Shown piece by piece: positions 40,612 through 48,452 of a stretch of 48,452 nt of DNA. Under the pieces are notes generated by a model. That model was not told the origin of the DNA. It worked only from the letters and a program-made list of their open reading frames with translations, and did no database searches. Position 1 is the first letter of the stretch; each line of letters opens with the position of its first letter. Location: positions 1 through 48,452 of the forward strand of contig JAPOXD010000051.1 of the NCBI GenBank assembly GCA_026707285.1, in the 5' to 3' direction. The position numbers were made by a program, and so were the translations under genes. Origin of the DNA: Chloroflexota bacterium. GTDB taxonomy: Bacteria; Chloroflexota; UBA11872.

Positions 40612-42003
40612 CTAGCGGCGCGCGGTCATCAGATAGAGCCGGCGTTTCGAGTCCGCAATCGCGTCCGACCGCTGGGTCTCGAAGTGGCGGCCCAAGGCCG
40701 ACTCGAAGTCGGACCGCGTGTACCAGGGAAATTCGTGGTTCCGCATCGCCACCAGGCCAAGCACCATGTCGTCGTCGGGCGGCACGAACTCTATGAGGAG
40801 CTTCGGCCCCAGCGTCGCGAAAAACCGCGCCAGGCGGTCGAAGCCGGTGTTGTTGCCGATCGCCACGTGGTGAATCAGCGCCAGCGCCATCACCAGCCCG
40901 GCCGGCCCCCGCGCGGTCAGCGAGGCGATCTCGCGGTTGTCCCACCCAAGCGGGGGGCTGGGATTCGTGATGTCCGCCACGATCGGAAAGAGATTCGCCT
41001 CTCCAGCCGCCGCCATGCGCCGGTAGTTCAGGTCGACCGCTCCCGGATCGCTGTCGATTGACACCACCGGAACGCCGCGAGCCGCGGCCAGCCGGCTGAA
41101 GTCGCCCGTGTTGCCGCCGACGTCCCACACGGATTCCACCGAGACGGTGGCGAGGTAGTCGGCCACCAGACGCTGCTTGTCCGCCAGGGCGCGGCCGGAA
41201 TAGCTCGTCTGGTCGCCGTAGCCGGCCCAGGGCGTGTCGTCGGGATTCCATGAAATCCGGCGCACCGTCGACTCCAGGCTCTCCATCAAGGCGTCGAGCC
41301 GTCGCCGGCTCATGCGCCCGGCTAGGTCGGCGCGCTTGCGGCCGGCCGAAGCCGCGCGCGCCTGAGCCCGGCTGTGCAGATGGAGATGCATCAACAAGCC
41401 GGTCCGCAGCCTCGAGCGCCACGGCAGCAGCCGTGACGCCAAATCGAGCGGCAGGCCGTCCAGGTGGCGCTGCAGCAGGCCGCTCAAGCGTGCATCCGTG
41501 GAGGCCATCACCGCCAAAGGGGCCAGGAAGTGCTGGCAGAACTGGCGATAGCCCACCCACGGAAAGCCCGCCTCGTAGCGCTCGAACGACAGCGTGTCGA
41601 TCAGCGTTGGACGACCCGCGTGCAACTGGATGTTGCGCGCGCTCGCGTCCTTGAGCGACAGGCCGTGGTCCAGCGCGCGGCGCTGCACGCGCAAGGTAGC
41701 GAGCGCGGCGTCCTTCAGCTGCGAAAACGACCACTCGAACGGATAGGAGACGAACTTCAATTGCTCGGGACGGAGGACGGCCACGGCGCCGGGCTCCGGC
41801 GCCAGGTCCAGGTCCACGGTCTCGTGGGGAATGAGCAGGCCGTCGTCGACAAGGCTGGCATACAGCCCTGAGTCCATCAGGGTGCGGAACGTGGACTCGT
41901 AGGACCGGTTGACCTGTCGCAGATGCTCGCCGTCGCGCCGGAACATGAATCCCGCCGGATCGCGGAACGATCCTGGCAGGCGGGCCTCGGGGTCGGCGGT
42001 CAT
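40612..42003 (-). CDS. SAM-dependent methyltransferase, NoeA-like two-domain
   Basis: This protein of about 463 residues begins MTADPEARLPGSFRDPAG and has two parts. The N-terminal half (SYESTFRTLMDSGLYASLVDDGLLIPHE and DASARNIQLHAGRPTLIDTLSFERY) has a kinase-like look, with the D-x-x-x-x-N and ID segments. The C-terminal half is a class I methyltransferase with SVWDVGGNTGDFSR (AdoMet motif I) and VVSIDSDPGAVDLNY. The arrangement resembles NoeA-like nodulation proteins. ATG 42003 overlaps the upstream stop by 4 bp. Its location beside a YIDPGSG membrane protein suggests a role in glycan or lipid modification, which is inference. Confidence 0.82.
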   Translation of the reverse strand: MTADPEARLPGSFRDPAGFMFRRDGEHLRQVNRSYESTFRTLMDSGLYASLVDDGLLIPHETVDLDLAPEPGAVAVLRPEQLKFVSYPFEWSFSQLKDAALATLRVQRRALDHGLSLKDASARNIQLHAGRPTLIDTLSFERYEAGFPWVGYRQFCQHFLAPLAVMASTDARLSGLLQRHLDGLPLDLASRLLPWRSRLRTGLLMHLHLHSRAQARAASAGRKRADLAGRMSRRRLDALMESLESTVRRISWNPDDTPWAGYGDQTSYSGRALADKQRLVADYLATVSVESVWDVGGNTGDFSRLAAARGVPVVSIDSDPGAVDLNYRRMAAAGEANLFPIVADITNPSPPLGWDNREIASLTARGPAGLVMALALIHHVAIGNNTGFDRLARFFATLGPKLLIEFVPPDDDMVLGLVAMRNHEFPWYTRSDFESALGRHFETQRSDAIADSKRRLYLMTARR

Positions 42004-42269
42004 CCGTCCTCTCGACTGGCCTCCTCGGCCGAGGGGCTTGCCTCCGGCGTCGACCGGCGAAACCAGCCGATGATTCGCCCCAACACGTACCGAAACCACA
42101 GCCGCGCCGAAAGGAGTCCGCCCAAAACGGCCGCAATGATGATCTGGATCGCAAAGCTGCCACTGCCGGGATCGATATAGCTGCGTCTGCCTAGTTGAGC
42201 AACGACCAGCCGCGTGATCTGAAGGCCGAGAAGCAGTACGGCTAGGCCTCCACTCGATCTATTGGGCAT
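42000..42269 (-). CDS. Small membrane protein with YIDPGSGS motif
   Basis: This protein of about 89 residues has two hydrophobic segments (GLAVLLLGLQITRLVVAQL and FAIQIIIAAVLGGLLSA), separated by the conserved phrase RRSYIDPGSGSFAIQ, and a charged C-terminal tail. The YIDPGSGS sequence is typical of small membrane proteins found next to such methyltransferases; no function is established. ATG 42269 gives a compact N-terminus; GTG 42296 would add nine residues. The stop overlaps the methyltransferase ATG as ATGA, so they are coupled. Confidence 0.75.
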   Translation of the reverse strand: MPNRSSGGLAVLLLGLQITRLVVAQLGRRSYIDPGSGSFAIQIIIAAVLGGLLSARLWFRYVLGRIIGWFRRSTPEASPSAEEASREDG

Positions 42270-42446
42270 CGGCGCTCGCGAATCCTCGGCCGTCACGTCT
42301 GTGGCTCGTCACATTCATCGTGGGCGAATCGAACCCACGCCTCCGACCCACTGTGGACGACGGTGCCCACGGGCGCAAGATCGGAGCTTCGGGCAAGCTG
42401 CCGTAGCTCGCGGGCGGTGGAGCACTCGTCACCGCCCACTGGACCG

Positions 42447-42533
42447 TGGTGCCGAGGGCGGGATTCGAACCCGCACGAGCGGTTGCTCACAGCCTCCTGA
42501 GGACTGCGTGTCTGCCAGTTTCACCACCTCGGC
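42447..42533 (-). tRNA. tRNA-Leu (anticodon CAG), CCA encoded
   Basis: On the minus strand the gene begins GCCGAGGTGGTGAAACTGG and pairs with CCTCGGC at the end. The anticodon stem CAGTC/GGCTG holds the loop CTCAGGA, giving CAG, which reads CUG. The long variable arm, the T arm CGGGTTCGAATCCCG and an encoded ACCA end are all present. Confidence 0.96.
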
Positions 42534-42540
42534 CGGCCGG

Positions 42541-42612
42541 TAGCGGAGGCAGGAATCGAACCTGCGGCCAAGGGCTTATGAGTCCCCTGCTCTACCTCTG
42601 AGCTACTCCGCC
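42541..42612 (-). tRNA. tRNA-Met (anticodon CAT), CCA not encoded
   Basis: On the minus strand the gene begins GGCGGAGTAGCTCAGAGGTA and ends CTCCGCT plus A. The anticodon loop CTCATAA gives CAT. The T arm is GCAGGTTCGATTCCTGC. The anticodon stem has an A-G mismatch next to the loop (GGGGA/GCCCT), where usual elongator tRNA-Met has A-T. Pairing at position 1-72 is G-T. CCA is absent. An Ile2 (lysidine) identity cannot be excluded. Confidence 0.9.
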
Positions 42613-42746
42613 GCACCCCACACGAGTAGCGCTGGGGCTGGATTTGAACGGTACCACGGCAGCCCTGGGTGGGACCTTCGTGACTCCTGTCCACCATCGC
42701 GGGGCCTGGGAGATGGAACGCCGTTCGATGGCGGGAAGCCGCCCGC

Positions 42747-45700
42747 TCAGCGCGGCGTCAGGGCCGCCCCCTTGGCGAGTCCACCGTCGTAGCCCGTCCG
42801 CTGGTAAATCGAGCCGGACGCATGGTGCTCGATGGTCACGATGCCGGACAACACTTCATAGGCCACGCTGTTCTCCCCCACCGTCACACGCGCCAGGGGC
42901 ACGATGTGCTGGATCTCTACCAGACCGTAGCGCGGGTCCGTGCCCGCCACGTTGAGCGTCAGCAGGTAGGTCTTCCCGGGCGTGAGGCTGGACGCCGCGC
43001 CGCCGCCCGAATTGCCGTTGATTTCGAGTCGCCGCGCGTCGAACTCGATACGGGCGATCTGCTCGGGCGCCCGCATTGCCACGGGACCCGGCCACCACCG
43101 CAGCGACGCAGTCCGGGGATTCGGATTGTCGGGGTGCAGGTCCACCCCGAGCGGACTGGCTTCGTAGAGGCGAAACTCGGTGCCGGTCGTGAAGGCAATG
43201 TCCTCGGGATTCCGGAACCAGAAGTTGAGCACCGCGCGCTCGCCGTCCACGCTGCCGTCGAAGCCAAGGCCGGCGATGGGCGCATCCACGACCACCGCCG
43301 TGCCCGCGTGACGCGGCCGGATCTGGACGAATGGGGGAATCGCCGAGTCGGCGCTCAGGGTGAGTGCCCCGCAGTCGGGAACCGTGAGCTGCACGACCTG
43401 CGGCAGGCCGGTGAGCACGGTGTCCGTCGCGCCGGCCGTCATCCGCGTCCCAGGCTCGCCGAGCAGGTGCAGATCGACCTCGCCGTCTGCCGTCCCGCAC
43501 ACGGACCGCGCCGGCCCGGGCAGCGTCGCTGGGTCGCGCCCGACGCGCCAAAGGGGCGACCACGCCGACGCCAAGTCGTAGGCGCGCAACCCGTGACCCC
43601 TCCAAATCACCTCGGCGCGTGCCACCCCGAGCGCGGTCGGCTCCAGGGGTTCGGCCAGGACGACAATGCCGCGCTGCGGCAAGTCGGCCAGCGTCGTGAC
43701 CGGCGGCGTGAGCGTCCCGCGTTCGAACCCAACTCGGGTCGCGGATTGCAGCACCGCGCGATCAGCGAATGCGGACAGGGTTGCCCGGAGCTGAAACCAA
43801 GATAGCGATCCCAGCGCCGACACGGTTGCCTGTGGCGCGGCGAGCCGGCGCAGGGCACGATAGCTTGCGGAATCGGGAGCGGTCGCGCCGCCGCCGGGCA
43901 TGACCTCGAACACCCGGTGCCACGCGCCCGAGCTTGTGGAGATCTCCGCCACCAACTGGAAGTGCCGCGAATCGTCGAGCAGGCGTGTGGCGGAGGGATC
44001 CAGGGCGGACGCCGAGGCCGCCGTGAGGTGCACGTGGGTGACGCCCATATCCGAAAGGTCGTCGCGAAGCAGGAATCGCATCGCATCGACGTAAACCCAC
44101 GATGTGTTTCCGGAACTGAAGACCTGAAAGTCGCCGCCGGAGAAGGGTGCGGCGACGCCCGCCCCCGTCGCGCTCTCGCTCTTGTATGGCGTCAGGAGCC
44201 GCGCATCTGGGGGCAGGTGCCGACGCAGCCAGTCGTAGAGCTGCCAATGGGCCGCCAGATTCGGACCGAAGGCCGTTCGATCGCGGTAGTGATGTCCCGA
44301 GGCGTCGGCCAAGGGATCGGAATGCTGGAGTTCACGAAATGCCAGATGTAAGCCGCCGACCGCGCGCGGCAGCACGGTGGGAAGGATCACCACCAGGCCA
44401 ATCGCGACGGATGCGAGTACCTGGCCGCCCTTCCCGCGAAGCCTACCCACAAGCGCCCCTGTGCCCGCGAGGGCGGCCAATAGCGCCACCGCTTGGGCAA
44501 GCCAGATAACGCGACTGTCATGGCCGGCGATCCGCGACTGCAGCAGCTCCATTTGCAGCAGTCCACAGGCGCCGGCCGCCGCCAGAAAGGCAAGGCCCCA
44601 GCTTCGCCGCTTCCATGCCGCGAACGCGCCGACCACAATGAGCGGGATAATCCCGACTGTGGCCAGGGCCGGCCCCGCTCGCTGAAGCGGCAGAAAGTCG
44701 CCGGCGGCCGGCTCCCAGGCGACGCGCAGGTCGCCAACGGTGCCGCCACGGACAAAGAGCGCGTCGGATACGGGTCCGCCGGCGAGCATCACGAGCAGGG
44801 CGCTCGCCCCCAGTGCGGTGGCAATCGCCACTCGCTCGCGACCCCGTAGCCGAACAAGTCGAGCCACACCCACGAGCGCCAGCGCCGCCGCGCCAAATAC
44901 CATCAGCGCGGAGTTCGCCAGCGCAAGGTTGCCGGCCGCCGCCGCTAAAAGCGCCGCCTGCCGCTTCGCCGTGCCGGCCTGCAGCGAAGCCGCGACGAGC
45001 ACCACGCTCAGCACGCCCAATGGCCGTTGCAGCCGCTCGGTCCACACAAACGCCTGCTGCGCGAAACTTGACGACTCGAGCAGTGCAAGCCCCTCGAAGT
45101 AGCCGGTGCGGTGGCCGATATACACGCCGCCGTCGAAGAATCCAATGGCGGCGCCGACCCCCAGCGCCAGCGGCAACGGCGCGCCCACGTCATAGGCGAA
45201 CCCGGCGGCGGCGATCACGAGCGCCACGACCAGCAGGACTGACAGCGCGTCAAAGGCCGTCCACGGAAACGCGCTGGCGATGTTGATCATGCTGGCGGCC
45301 AGCAGGTTGGCGCCGTAGTGGTAGCCGATCCCGGCATCGAGGCCGAAGGGTGTTACGGGCGGAAACTCTCCGCGTGCCAGGCGAAATGCCAGCGCGGAAT
45401 GCCACCCCTCATCCGGCGGGTGTAGGTGCGGCCGATTGGCATAGGCGAGCACGAAAACGCCGACGGCCAGTAGGCCCATGGCCAGCAGCGCGGTCCGCGA
45501 TCCTGGTGGCAGGGGCCGCAGCGGACCGCCGCGCCGGGCGGCGAATACTCCCAGCACGGACGGCGCAACCAGCCCAAACCAAGCCGACGGCACTCCGGGC
45601 ATGACGTAGGCCGCAAGGTTGGTGACCAGCAGCACCACCGCCACGCCCACGATCGGCGCATAGAACGGCCAGACCAGGCGCGGGCGGTCCCGGAAGACCG

Positions 45701-45797
45701 CGTAGGCGATGAGCGCCCCGATGGCGGCGATCCACAGGCAGACCGCCACGGACGCGATCACCCCGGGCCAGGGGGATGCGGTTGGATCCAGGCTCAT
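42747..45797 (-). CDS. Large polytopic membrane protein, GT-C glycosyltransferase-like
   Basis: This 1016-residue protein has about twelve membrane helices in its first half and a long extracytoplasmic C-terminal region. After the first helices comes ANRPHLHPPDEGWHSALAFRLARGEFP near residue 125, with an acidic motif placed like the first-loop DE motif of GT-C glycosyltransferases. The C-terminal half has a segment with conserved-looking HYRDRTAFGPNLAAHWQLYDWLRRHLPPDARLLTPY and beta-rich stretches. A polyprenyl-phosphate-sugar or lipid-linked transferase is therefore plausible, but no family signature is decisive. ATG 45797 starts MSLDPTASPWPG just before the first helix. It is preceded by the AT-rich island. 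Confidence 0.72.
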   Translation of the reverse strand: MSLDPTASPWPGVIASVAVCLWIAAIGALIAYAVFRDRPRLVWPFYAPIVGVAVVLLVTNLAAYVMPGVPSAWFGLVAPSVLGVFAARRGGPLRPLPPGSRTALLAMGLLAVGVFVLAYANRPHLHPPDEGWHSALAFRLARGEFPPVTPFGLDAGIGYHYGANLLAASMINIASAFPWTAFDALSVLLVVALVIAAAGFAYDVGAPLPLALGVGAAIGFFDGGVYIGHRTGYFEGLALLESSSFAQQAFVWTERLQRPLGVLSVVLVAASLQAGTAKRQAALLAAAAGNLALANSALMVFGAAALALVGVARLVRLRGRERVAIATALGASALLVMLAGGPVSDALFVRGGTVGDLRVAWEPAAGDFLPLQRAGPALATVGIIPLIVVGAFAAWKRRSWGLAFLAAAGACGLLQMELLQSRIAGHDSRVIWLAQAVALLAALAGTGALVGRLRGKGGQVLASVAIGLVVILPTVLPRAVGGLHLAFRELQHSDPLADASGHHYRDRTAFGPNLAAHWQLYDWLRRHLPPDARLLTPYKSESATGAGVAAPFSGGDFQVFSSGNTSWVYVDAMRFLLRDDLSDMGVTHVHLTAASASALDPSATRLLDDSRHFQLVAEISTSSGAWHRVFEVMPGGGATAPDSASYRALRRLAAPQATVSALGSLSWFQLRATLSAFADRAVLQSATRVGFERGTLTPPVTTLADLPQRGIVVLAEPLEPTALGVARAEVIWRGHGLRAYDLASAWSPLWRVGRDPATLPGPARSVCGTADGEVDLHLLGEPGTRMTAGATDTVLTGLPQVVQLTVPDCGALTLSADSAIPPFVQIRPRHAGTAVVVDAPIAGLGFDGSVDGERAVLNFWFRNPEDIAFTTGTEFRLYEASPLGVDLHPDNPNPRTASLRWWPGPVAMRAPEQIARIEFDARRLEINGNSGGGAASSLTPGKTYLLTLNVAGTDPRYGLVEIQHIVPLARVTVGENSVAYEVLSGIVTIEHHASGSIYQRTGYDGGLAKGAALTPR

Positions 45798-45978
45798 GGA
45801 GTCATGCGACGAGCGGTAACGGCCAAGCTGAGAGCTACAGACGGCTACCTAGTTGGACCCGAGTCCAGGATGGGGAGCGGTGACTCACGCCTTAGCGCGA
45901 CTTGCGGTTGGGAAAGCCAAGCTGGAGGTGCACGTCGTGACGAGACACTCGGCGAAACATCACCTGGGACGCAACCTC

Positions 45979-46112
45979 TCATTGAAGGGAGATATCAATA
46001 TGTTCGAATCAGTTCATGAAACCTACAACATAATAATAATAGGTACAACATCGCCTTTGACACGTTTTGTCATTGAATGGAGACGTATATATGTGTTCGT
46101 TAGATCATGAAA
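45979..46112 (+). repeat. Pair of 43-bp direct repeats, each with a ribosome-binding site and ATG
   Basis: Copies at 45979-46021 and 46070-46112 match at 31 of 43 positions. Both contain TCATTGAA, a GGAG(A) site and an ATG at the same position (base 22), and both end in TCATGAAA. They are offset by 91 bp within an AT-rich island. A weaker third trace may begin near 46200. Confidence 0.65.
46000..46110 (+). CDS. Candidate small protein 1 in the AT-rich island
   Basis: ATG 46000 follows AGGGAG by about 8 bases and opens a 36-codon frame beginning MFESVHETYNIIIIGTTSPL and ending VFVRS. It is positioned identically in its 43-bp repeat to the second candidate. It contains a hydrophobic III run and basic residues. 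No family is recognised; the evidence is the ribosome site and duplication. Confidence 0.35.
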   Translation: MFESVHETYNIIIIGTTSPLTRFVIEWRRIYVFVRS

Positions 46113-46174
46113 TTTATATCATTATCGGACTAGTTAAAGGGACTCGAAACGCGCTGGTGCGGCACTATATGTAG
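46091..46174 (+). CDS. Candidate small protein 2 in the AT-rich island
   Basis: ATG 46091 follows TGGAG by about 8 bases and opens a 27-codon frame beginning MCSLDHEIYIIIGLVKG. H6, E7 and Y9 coincide with the first candidate (MFESVHETYNIIIIG), although the repeat has diverged by 12 of 43 bases. It overlaps the end of the first candidate in another frame. No family is recognised. Confidence 0.32.
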   Translation: MCSLDHEIYIIIGLVKGTRNALVRHYM

Positions 46175-46221
46175 ATTGATATGAAATGATCTACAGTAGA
46201 TCTGATATATGAGTGGCTAGT

Positions 46222-46620
46222 TCATGGCTGGCAGGCCGCAGGCATGAGTCTCCGGACGACCGTGCGTCTGCGAGCCGAGCGAATGGGCCAACTGAAGTTC
46301 AGCCCGCATGAGGCCCTGGATGTGCTCACCACTGAGGGGTGCGACACCGCTGACCGGTGGGTCCGCAGGTGTCGCAGCCTCCGCGCTGCATTGGGCCGGC
46401 GCCACGCGGCAGAGCGATTGGCTGAGCCGTTGTCCGTCACAGGCCAGCCAATGCGGGCTGTAGCAGGCACCGTCTTTCCACCTGCGCTTGCCAACTTGCA
46501 AGAAGCGGACCAGATTCTTGGAGTCCCGGTTGACCAGCTCCGCGGGGACAGTCCCGCTGGCAACGTACGACGGAGGGCCGGGGGCATGGGATCGGCGGGA
46601 GCACTCCGGGTGGCCCGCCT
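46222..46620 (-). pseudogene. Decayed IS481/IS3-like transposase fragment
   Basis: On the minus strand a frame reads VTDNGSANRSAAWRRPNAAR and then LRHLRTHRS, close to the integrase-core phrase TDNGSxYRSxxW...LRHLRTRPY of IS481-type transposases. A shift of frame then gives SGEHIQGLMRAELQLAH and HACGLPAMN, matching the KxERFIQTLLREWAYA...ALPxWLxxYN end. Insertions and lost catalytic context show that it is dead. The exact limits are uncertain. Confidence 0.52.
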
Positions 46621-46872
46621 GCGCGTGACGGGGCCTGCCTAGCTGCGCTGGCGCGCTGCGCGGGTCTCCGCTTTGGCCGTCGCGCCCGGACTCCTGCCGC
46701 ACCGCATGGCCGTGCCTGCGCGGCGTCGCCCTTCGAACGCCTGGCGCATCCGCTGCGGGCGTCGCGTGGCGTCAGCCGGCGGAAACTCGTCCGGGACGTT
46801 CGTGTGTGCTAACCGCAAGTCTCGCCAGAGGTTCCGCAACCGTCAGGCGACTCGCGGGCGCCCGGTGAGAGC

Positions 46873-48452
46873 CTACCCCGCTTCGGGCGGATCGACGCGC
46901 ACGGTGATGATATCCGTGCCGTGAAATTGCTGGTGGTTCACGGATGTGGCGTAGTGCCGCAGCAGCTGCAGCGAGAGCTCGCTCTCGGCCACGATCTCCG
47001 AGTCGTGCTGCTGGAGCTGGCGCACGCGGTCCTCCAGGTTTTCCTCGCTGCCGCCGCCGATGAACTCCAGATCCGCCACCGGGCCCTCGCTCGAGGCCAC
47101 CACGACCAGGCGACGTCCGTCGTCATCACCATCATCGTCGTCGTCGAGACTGAGTTTCATCGGCGCCAGCGTCAGCAGCGTTTCTTCCGCCACTGCGTTC
47201 AAACGGTTTTTCATCGCGGCGTCCCAGCCGCGGCGGTCGGCGAACTTGGTCACAAACGCCGAGAGCTCGGGAAGCACTTCGATGTGGAGCCTCGACTCGA
47301 ATCGCATCCGGCGATGGCTCGTCACTTCCATGAACAGGATCATCGCCACCACGGCGAACCCCCCCGTCGTCACGCCGCTCTTGAGCAGCGTGCCCCACAC
47401 CGTGCCAAGGTCCGGCAAGCTGAACAGCCCGAACTGAAACGCCGCCCCGATCCAGAACGAGAGGCCGGCAATGGTCAGCCGTTGGCGATTCTGTTCGGTC
47501 TGGATCACCGTCCGCGCGCCGTCCACGAACAGCGTTCCGGTCACCAGGATCAAGTAGCCCGCCATCACGGGTCCGGGCAGCGAGCTCAGCAGCCCCGACA
47601 CCTTGGGGAAGAACGCCAGCAGGATGAACAGGCCGCCGATGAAGTAGCCCACCCGGCGCGACGCGACGCCCGTGACTTGGGTGAACGACACGATGCCGGG
47701 ACTGACGATGGTGGGCACCGAGCCGGCGACGCCGGCGAGCACGTTGCACACGCCGGTTCCGGCCATCGCGCCCTGCACCTCGCGAAAGTCGATCGCCAGG
47801 TCCTCGCGCCGCGCCACCCGCTGCAGCGAGATGGATTCGCCGTTCACCTGGATGGAGATGATCACGCCCAGGAATAGAAACGCCGGCAGCAGCGTCCAGA
47901 AGGGAATGCCGAAGTCGAAGCCCAGCTGGGGCCCTTCGCTTGGCAGCCCAATCCAGCTCGCCTGCGTGATCCGGTCGAAGTCGTAGATGCCGAACGCCGC
48001 GGCAGCCACCGAACCGACCACGATGCCGATCATCGGCGCCCACAGCCGCCAGACCGGCGAACCGCGCAGGGTCAGCGCGGCGACGACGATGAGCGTGACC
48101 AGCGCCGTCAGCGGCGCCGCCACGGGTTCGACTTCGGCGGCCTCGTCCAGCAGTCCAAAGACCACCGAAGCCAGGGTGATGGAGAGGATCATCATCACCG
48201 TGCCGCCGATGGTCGGCGTCACGATGCGCCGCAAAATGAAGAGCCAGCGGGAAATGACCAGTTGGAACGCCGCCGAGGCGAGAATCAACCAGGTCAGCGT
48301 TGCCGGTCCCCCGTCCTTCAGCGCCGTAATGCAAAAGGGGATCGAAAACGCCGCCGTGAACAGCGGAAGCGAGGCTCCCGCGCCGACGAATCCAATCCGG
48401 CGAACCTGAAGAAAGGTGGCCACGCCAACGACCACCAGCGTGGCGAAGACCA
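46873..48452 (-). CDS. NCS2-type nucleobase permease with HATPase-like tail (5' truncated by window)
   Basis: This is a uracil/xanthine-type nucleobase:cation symporter of the NCS2/NAT group. The frame stays open to the window edge, so the start and first helix are missing. At least ten helices are visible, with GVATFLQV near the edge and the transport core GVIISIQVNGESISLQRVARREDLAIDFREVQGAMAGTGVCNVLAGVAGSVP. The last 150 residues form a cytoplasmic domain resembling an anti-sigma-type HATPase (LPELSAFVTKFADRRGWD and LNAVAEETLLTL). The ATP-site asparagine and glycine motifs appear missing, and the domain is interrupted by an acidic LDDDDDGDDDG stretch. The tail may be regulatory. Substrate is unknown. 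Confidence 0.85.
   Translation of the reverse strand, partial: VFATLVVVGVATFLQVRRIGFVGAGASLPLFTAAFSIPFCITALKDGGPATLTWLILASAAFQLVISRWLFILRRIVTPTIGGTVMMILSITLASVVFGLLDEAAEVEPVAAPLTALVTLIVVAALTLRGSPVWRLWAPMIGIVVGSVAAAAFGIYDFDRITQASWIGLPSEGPQLGFDFGIPFWTLLPAFLFLGVIISIQVNGESISLQRVARREDLAIDFREVQGAMAGTGVCNVLAGVAGSVPTIVSPGIVSFTQVTGVASRRVGYFIGGLFILLAFFPKVSGLLSSLPGPVMAGYLILVTGTLFVDGARTVIQTEQNRQRLTIAGLSFWIGAAFQFGLFSLPDLGTVWGTLLKSGVTTGGFAVVAMILFMEVTSHRRMRFESRLHIEVLPELSAFVTKFADRRGWDAAMKNRLNAVAEETLLTLAPMKLSLDDDDDGDDDGRRLVVVASSEGPVADLEFIGGGSEENLEDRVRQLQQHDSEIVAESELSLQLLRHYATSVNHQQFHGTDIITVRVDPPEAG

Larger units (their letters stand above)
45798..46872. other. Gene-poor, partly AT-rich region
   Basis: This 1.07-kb region has no full-size gene. 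It holds an AT-rich island at about 45975-46220 with a duplicated mini-gene pattern, then a decayed transposase at about 46222-46620 on the minus strand. From 46620 to 46872 nothing is recognised. Confidence 0.6.

Noticed and set aside
42305-42345. tRNA-like T-arm GTGGGTTCGATTCGCCCAC
   Set aside because: The loop would have nine bases and no acceptor or anticodon arm could be found.
42293-42439. Possible small minus-strand gene of 48 codons after tRNA-Leu, whose TGA overlaps a GTG as GTGA
   Set aside because: No family match and no ribosome site; it runs straight out of the tRNA region. The coupling may be chance.
42630-42662. Possible tRNA fragment near GTTCAAATCC
   Set aside because: The T stem does not pair and no other arms are present.
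46244-46642. Plus-strand frame of 132 codons
   Set aside because: It is opposite the decayed IS481-like transposase and has no recognisable domain.

Overview
The window is a high-GC bacterial chromosome fragment. Its housekeeping genes are densely packed and include rpmI-rplT-rlmB-pheS-pheT, recQ, folC, nuoEF, ctaAB and two tRNAs. The gene mix suggests Chloroflexota, possibly a SAR202-like or sponge-associated lineage: a DUF3179 lipoprotein, an HpaI aldolase coupled to a malate-dehydrogenase-like gene, a small CoxB-like membrane protein before ctaA, a DUF2203 protein, and large plant-type leucine-rich-repeat lipoproteins. That assignment is inference; no 16S gene is present. TGA is used as a normal stop codon throughout.

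Layout. 1-3.1 kb: the end of a gamma-glutamyltransferase gene, a NifU-like protein, an AT-rich orphan gene and a Tat lipoprotein. 3.2-5.2 kb: haem A biosynthesis (ctaA, ctaB). 5.2-8.5 kb: a divergent MFS exporter and ABC exporter pair. 8.6-12.6 kb: a coiled-coil protein, a peroxiredoxin, an aldolase/dehydrogenase operon, and a divergent redox pair made of a redoxin with an in-frame TGA and a CxxS glutaredoxin. 12.6-17.6 kb: the translation operon on the minus strand. 17.65-21.02 kb: a 3.37 kb transposon with 23-bp terminal inverted repeats, carrying a DNA methyltransferase (broken at a G9 tract), a KGG protein, an IS1-like transposase and two small helical proteins. 21.2-28.7 kb: three paralogous LRR lipoproteins plus a vestigial leader of a fourth. 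28.7-42.3 kb: mixed metabolic, repair and unknown genes. 42.4-42.6 kb: tRNA-Leu and tRNA-Met. 42.7-45.8 kb: a large polytopic membrane protein. 46.0-46.6 kb: an AT-rich island with duplicated mini-genes and a decayed IS481-like transposase. 46.9 kb to the end: a purine/uracil-type permease with an unusual cytoplasmic tail.

The strongest candidate for something new is the gene at complement(11583..12041). It reads as a complete redoxin only if the TGA at 11910..11912 is translated. That TGA lies exactly at the first position of the family CxxC redox motif, and a 6-bp hairpin with a GU-containing loop begins 10 nt after it. This is what a bacterial selenoprotein with its SECIS element should look like. 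It is divergent from a glutaredoxin-like gene and lies 2 kb from a peroxiredoxin, so the area may form a peroxide/thiol defence neighbourhood.

Second is the transposon. It couples an IS1-like transposase to a DNA methyltransferase whose C-terminus resembles a PD-(D/E)xK nuclease. It sits about 80 bp upstream of rpmI, where infC would normally be expected. A one-base change in the G tract would restore the methyltransferase, so the locus is either phase-variable, a fresh pseudogene or a sequencing error. Third are the LRR lipoproteins, which show clear signs of birth and decay by repeat recombination.
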